Positions 4,818 to 8,355 of a stretch of 8,355 bases of DNA are shown here, one piece after another. The stretch lies in contig JAUIEL010000281.1 of assembly GCA_030428825.1 (NCBI GenBank), positions 1 through 8,355 of the forward strand, read 5' to 3'. The notes under the pieces were generated by a model. The model ran no database searches. It had not been told where the DNA came from and saw only the letters and a program-made list of their open reading frames with translations. The DNA is from a bacterium (GTDB lineage Bacteria; Planctomycetota; B15-G4; JADJEK01). The first letter of the stretch is position 1; each line of letters opens with the position of its first letter. The translations under genes were made by a program, and so were the position numbers.

Positions 4818-7403
4818 CTACTCCATGCGCGTCGCCGACGCGACGACGAGGCTCTTCACCCGCAGCGCCGGCGGGACCGTCGCGATCAGCGCCAGCACCA
4901 CCGCCGCCGCCGGCACCGCCGCGACCTCGAGCGCGGTGGCGACGTAGCGGACGTCGAGGCGGCTGATCACGCGGATCGCCTCGACGAGCGTCCCCGAGAT
5001 CGGGACGCCCGCGGCGAGGGCGAGCGCGCCGCCGACGAGGCCGAGCGCGGCCGACTCGGCGGCGAGCATCCCGGTGAGCTGGCCCGGGGTGAAGCCGAGC
5101 GTCCGGAGGAGACCGATCTCGCGGCGGCGTTCGAGCAGCGCGACGGTGAGCGAGTTCCAGAGACCGACGAACGCGAGCAGGCCGGTCAGGATCAGGATCA
5201 CCTGGAAGATCCAGAAGTCGCGGTTCATGTCGGCGCGGTAGAAGGCGCGGATCTCGTCCGCCGTGCGCGCGCGGAGGACCTCCCCCTGCGGCAGCGCGCC
5301 GACGGCGGCGTCGCGGACGGCGCCCGCGTCGTCGCCGTCGCCGACGTGGAGGACGTACTGCCCCCCCTGCGCGTCGTCGACGCAGAAGACGTCGCGGAAG
5401 GTCGGCAGCGCGAGGAGCGCGAAGTTCCGGTCGTCCGGCCAGTACCCGAACGTGTCGTCGATCGCCGCCACCCGCACCGGAACCGCGCCCGCGTAGGTCG
5501 AGAGCGACACCCGGTCGCCGAGCGCGTACCCGTGGTTGTCGGCGAGGAACTCGGAGAGGATCATCGACCTCCCCTCCCGGAACGCCGCCGCCTCGCGCGG
5601 GTCGTCGCGGAGCGCGGGGACGAACCGGATCGCCTCGTCCGGATCGATCCCGCGGATCGGGAACGGCGTCAGGACCTCGGCGGAGAGGCTGTAGAACGCG
5701 CTCGCCCCCGCCTCCTCCGCGGCCCGCGCGACCTCCTCCTTCGCGAGCGGCCGCGTCTGCAGGAAGACGCGCCCCTGCATCGTCCGCTCGCCGAACCGCG
5801 ACGCCTCGTCCTTCAGGCTGGCGGTGATCGCGTGGATGCCGAGGACCGCCGCCAGCACGAGCGCGATCCCGAGCGTCGAGCCGAAGACCCGGTGGTGCGC
5901 CCCCTTCACCGCCGCCGCCGCGATCGGGCGCTCGACCGGTCGGAACGCCATCAGGATCCGCAGCACGAGCGCGACCGCCCCCTGCACCAGCCGCGGCACC
6001 AGGAGCGCCGCCCCGAACGTGATCGAGACCCAGAACGCGATCTTCGCGACCTGCCAGAAGACCGCCTGCTGCCGATCGCCGAGCGGCGGCGTGGCGACCA
6101 TGTACAGGACGAGCAGCGCGCCCGGCAGGAGCGCCAGCACGAGCGCGCGGACGAAGCGCGTCGGGTCGGGCTTGTACGCGATCTGCCCCGCCCGCACCGC
6201 CTCGATCACCGACAGCCGCCGGACCCGCAGCAGCGGCGCGATCATCCCGAACATCGCCGCCAGCACGCCGGCGAGCAGGACGAGCCCGACGACGTCCCAG
6301 GGGATGTCGTGGATCGCGAGCGGCTTGCCGTAGCCGAGGGTCGTGATCCCGATCCGCCGCATCAGGTCGACCACGCCGAGCGACAGCGCGAGCCCCGCCG
6401 CCGCGCCGGCGATCGACAGCAACAGCCCCTCGAGGAGGACCGCCGCGGTGATCTCTCCTCCGGTCAGGCCGAGCGCGCGGAGGAGTCCGATCTCGCGCAC
6501 CCGCTCGACCAGCGAGAGGGAGAACGCGTTGTAGATCACGAACAACCCGAGCAGGAGCGAGAGGCACGCGGCGATCCGGATCGACTTCCGGAACGCGCGC
6601 TGGTCGACCCGCTCCCCCACCAGCGCCCCCTTCGGCTTGTCGACGACGAACGACGCCTTCAGGTCCTCGCGGACGTCCTGGTAGATCGCCTCCGGCGCCA
6701 TCCTCGCCCAGTAGATCGGCTGGACGTGCGCCCCGCGGAACAGCTCGACCCCGCGCGCGTACGGCACGATCACCGCCCGCCGCCGGCCGAGGTGGTTCGG
6801 CTCGAGCAGCCCCGCGACGCGGAACGGCTCGACCTCCCCCTGGACCAGCTCGTCGCGGACCGCCACGACCTTCCCCTCGCGGCACTGCTTCACCGACGGC
6901 AGCGCCCGCTGCAGCCCGATCGAGTCGCCCGGACCGACCCCGAGCTCGGCGGCCAGCGGCGCCGCGATCAGGACGTCCGACGCGTCCGCCGGGCCGAAGT
7001 CGTCCCCCTCCGACACGACCCACGCGTCGAAGCGCGCCCCCGCCCGCGGATCGACCGCGACGAGCTCGACGTCGCGGAACCGCGCCGCCTCCCCCTCGAC
7101 CGCCTCGGGGTGGAGGCGGATCCGGGAGAAGAAGACCGGCAGCACCTGGCGGAGCGACGCGTGTCGCTCGAGCGCCGCCGGCACCTCCGTCGAGGGGGCG
7201 CCCGCGTCGACCGGCCGGATCTCGAGGTCCGGCTTGCCCGAGAACGACGGCCGGCGGAGCCGCTCGGTCAGGATCGTGTTGTGGTCGACGATCAGGACCG
7301 AGAGGACGGCCGCGACGCCGACCGCGATGCCGAGGACGGAGGTGAGCGTGCGCCCCGGCCTAGAGGCCAAGGACCGCCATGCGATCCGCGATGCGAGATT
7401 CAT
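4818..7403 (-). CDS. ABC transporter permease with two FtsX domains (YbbP/MacB-like)
   Basis: This 861-residue inner-membrane protein is the permease of a type VII (LolCDE/MacB-like) ABC system. These couple cytoplasmic ATP hydrolysis to extraction or export of substrates, often lipoproteins, peptides or lipids, at the outer face of the membrane. An N-terminal membrane segment (about 19-39) is followed by a large periplasmic domain (about 42-270). FtsX domain 1 follows, with segments near 276-298, 318-345 and 369-392; its coupling motif is VERVREIGLLRALGLTGGEI (299-318). The central linker has segments near 418-437, 454-472 and 508-528. A second periplasmic region (about 531-728) precedes FtsX domain 2 (732-756, 778-803, 822-846) with LERRREIGLLRTLGFTPGQL (757-776). 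Ten segments, two FtsX domains and about 800 residues fit YbbP (COG3127). Start: GGAGG eight bases upstream of ATG. The first 44 nt overlap the ATPase gene. Substrate unknown. Confidence 0.93.
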   Translation of the reverse strand: MNLASRIAWRSLASRPGRTLTSVLGIAVGVAAVLSVLIVDHNTILTERLRRPSFSGKPDLEIRPVDAGAPSTEVPAALERHASLRQVLPVFFSRIRLHPEAVEGEAARFRDVELVAVDPRAGARFDAWVVSEGDDFGPADASDVLIAAPLAAELGVGPGDSIGLQRALPSVKQCREGKVVAVRDELVQGEVEPFRVAGLLEPNHLGRRRAVIVPYARGVELFRGAHVQPIYWARMAPEAIYQDVREDLKASFVVDKPKGALVGERVDQRAFRKSIRIAACLSLLLGLFVIYNAFSLSLVERVREIGLLRALGLTGGEITAAVLLEGLLLSIAGAAAGLALSLGVVDLMRRIGITTLGYGKPLAIHDIPWDVVGLVLLAGVLAAMFGMIAPLLRVRRLSVIEAVRAGQIAYKPDPTRFVRALVLALLPGALLVLYMVATPPLGDRQQAVFWQVAKIAFWVSITFGAALLVPRLVQGAVALVLRILMAFRPVERPIAAAAVKGAHHRVFGSTLGIALVLAAVLGIHAITASLKDEASRFGERTMQGRVFLQTRPLAKEEVARAAEEAGASAFYSLSAEVLTPFPIRGIDPDEAIRFVPALRDDPREAAAFREGRSMILSEFLADNHGYALGDRVSLSTYAGAVPVRVAAIDDTFGYWPDDRNFALLALPTFRDVFCVDDAQGGQYVLHVGDGDDAGAVRDAAVGALPQGEVLRARTADEIRAFYRADMNRDFWIFQVILILTGLLAFVGLWNSLTVALLERRREIGLLRTLGFTPGQLTGMLAAESAALGLVGGALALAAGVPISGTLVEAIRVISRLDVRYVATALEVAAVPAAAVVLALIATVPPALRVKSLVVASATRME

Positions 7404-8103
7404 CCTTGTCGCCTCCCTCGACGACCTCGGGGAGGAGCGTGCCGTCCTTCAGGAACCGGACCTGGTCCGCGAACGCCGCGTCGCGCGGGTTGTGGGTGAC
7501 GAGGAGGACCGTCCGCCCGAGCTCGTCGACCGACCGGCGGAGCAGCTCGAGCACGTCGCGACCGGCGCTCGTCGAGAGGTTGCCGGTCGGCTCGTCGGCG
7601 AGGACGATCGGCGGTTCGTGGACCACCGCGCGGGCGATCGAGGTCCGCTGCATCTCGCCGCCCGAGAGCATGTGCGGCCGGCGACCGACGAGCTTCGAGA
7701 GGCCGAAGAACTCGACGATCCGGGTGAACCGCGGGTCGTCCTCCGGCCGCTTCACGCCGGCGAGGCGGAGCGGGAGCCCGATGTTCTCCGCGACCGTCAG
7801 CGTCGGCACGAGGTTGAAGAACTGGAAGACGAAGCCGATCCGCTCGCGCCGGATCAGCGTCCGGCCCCGCTCGTCGAGCGCCGCGAGATCCCGCCCCGCG
7901 ATCCGGACCGCGCCGGACGACGGGACGTCGAGCCCCGCGAGGAGGTTCAGGAGGGTCGACTTCCCGCTCCCCGACGGCCCGGTGATCGCGACGAACGTCC
8001 CCGCCTCGACCCGGAAGGTGACGTCCTTCAGCGCGGCGACCGCCTCCTTCCCCTGCTCGTAGAGGCGGTACACGTCGACCGCCTCGAGGACCGGTTCGTT
8101 CAT
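7360..8103 (-). CDS. ABC transporter ATP-binding protein (LolD/MacB/YbbA family)
   Basis: This 247-residue ATPase subunit powers the downstream double-FtsX permease. In order: Walker A GPSGSGKST (42-50), Q-loop Gln94 in FVFQFFNLVPTLTVAENI, signature LSGGEMQR (146-153), Walker B IVLADEPTG (166-174) with catalytic Glu171, and H-loop His204 in VTHN. QFFNLVPTLTVAENI is typical of the LolD/MacB/YbbA group. The D-loop reads GNLSTSAG where relatives have GNLD, so the conserved Asp is Ser. After the core, an 18-residue tail (about 230-247) is largely encoded in the 44-nt overlap with the permease gene. The start is supported by AGAGGAG four bases upstream of ATG at 8103. ATPase and permease are in the usual order, so co-translation is likely. 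No membrane-fusion partner is visible. Confidence 0.95.
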   Translation of the reverse strand: MNEPVLEAVDVYRLYEQGKEAVAALKDVTFRVEAGTFVAITGPSGSGKSTLLNLLAGLDVPSSGAVRIAGRDLAALDERGRTLIRRERIGFVFQFFNLVPTLTVAENIGLPLRLAGVKRPEDDPRFTRIVEFFGLSKLVGRRPHMLSGGEMQRTSIARAVVHEPPIVLADEPTGNLSTSAGRDVLELLRRSVDELGRTVLLVTHNPRDAAFADQVRFLKDGTLLPEVVEGGDKDESRIADRMAVLGL

Positions 8104-8355
8104 GCTGCTCCTCTTCGAGAGACCGTCGACGCGGGAGAGAACCCAGGATACGCGCGCGTCCGTTCGGGCGTTGAGAAAGGTTCGGGAGAGCGGGGCCCTA
8201 CCCGTGCGCGTGCCGAGATTCGTGCCCGGCTCCCTCCGCGCGGCCGCCTCGCGAGCACCACCCTCGACCCGGCCTTCCTCTCCCCCTCCCGTTCCCCGGC
8301 GTCCGGTTCCCGTCTCCGTCGCGCCGGGTCCGGCACCGATGCCATTCTGCCCGTC
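8104..8355. other. Upstream region of the ABC operon; no gene recognised
   Basis: This 252-base end segment holds no convincing gene. A minus-strand frame from 8345 to 8100 stays open, but its 81-residue product is Arg/Gly/Ser-rich low-complexity sequence without a recognisable motif. Around 8262-8330 the plus strand is strongly pyrimidine-rich. It probably carries the promoter of the ABC operon. Confidence 0.4.
8145..8150 (-). promoter_or_regulatory. Candidate -10 element for the ABC operon
   Basis: TATCCT on the minus strand, four of six matches to TATAAT, lies 41 nt before the ATPase start codon. Upstream, CTCAAC is 19 nt away and is a poor -35. This is the only A/T-containing hexamer of suitable position I see. 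Confidence 0.25.

Noticed and set aside
4323..7499. Very long plus-strand open frame (over 1000 codons) opposite the ABC permease
   Set aside because: Its product is Arg/Asp/Glu/His-rich low-complexity sequence mirroring the permease codons, and it runs through the tRNA. The opposite strand encodes a clear FtsX protein.
8100..8345. Small gene upstream of and overlapping the ABC ATPase
   Set aside because: The ATGA-like overlap is attractive, but the product is low-complexity Arg/Gly/Ser sequence and no ribosome site was evident.

Overview
This is a very GC-rich bacterial window, roughly 70% G+C by eye, with strong G/C preference at third codon positions. Gene content is housekeeping or core-accessory in character: no transposase, integrase, phage gene or CRISPR array is visible. 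The combination of a PfkB kinase, a flippase-like UPF0104 membrane protein with a soluble insert, a DUF366 protein, a CxxCH lipoprotein-like cytochrome and a YbbAP-type ABC pair resembles high-GC Planctomycetota or neighbouring deep-branching Gram-negative phyla. That placement is an impression from protein style, not a demonstrated assignment.

Layout: positions 1-2603 hold three minus-strand genes. Transcription runs leftwards from DUF366 (2603-2043) into the UPF0104 membrane protein (2046-781; ATGA overlap) and then the PfkB kinase (719 to beyond the left edge). Positions 2604-2860 hold a GC-rich leader with a plausible promoter. Positions 2901-3825 hold the trans-translation pair, both on the minus strand: smpB (3825-3325), then ssrA/tmRNA (3261-2901), whose tag reads ADNTAYSLAA. 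A near-perfect GC hairpin follows the tmRNA. Positions 3858-4404 are the only plus-strand genes: a small exported c'-type cytochrome with a C-terminal CDACH motif, and a tRNA-Leu(CAG) followed by another long GC hairpin. Positions 4449-4817 are non-coding and unusually structured: a purine-rich decamer repeat, a bulged hairpin, and a 24-bp inverted repeat around an 87-nt loop. Positions 4818-8103 hold an ABC exporter on the minus strand: ATPase first, then a double-FtsX permease overlapping it by 44 nt. The last 252 bases are its upstream region.

Functionally there are three modules: ribosome rescue (SmpB plus tmRNA), an inner-membrane ABC exporter of the LolD/MacB/YbbA type, and a DUF366/UPF0104/PfkB cluster whose shared role is unknown. 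The most unusual signals are non-coding. They are long hairpins without a U-tract after both stable-RNA genes, two candidate promoters whose -35 box contains the stop codon of the preceding gene, and the inverted-repeat element at 4631-4765. I see no clear evidence of a new defence or mobile system.
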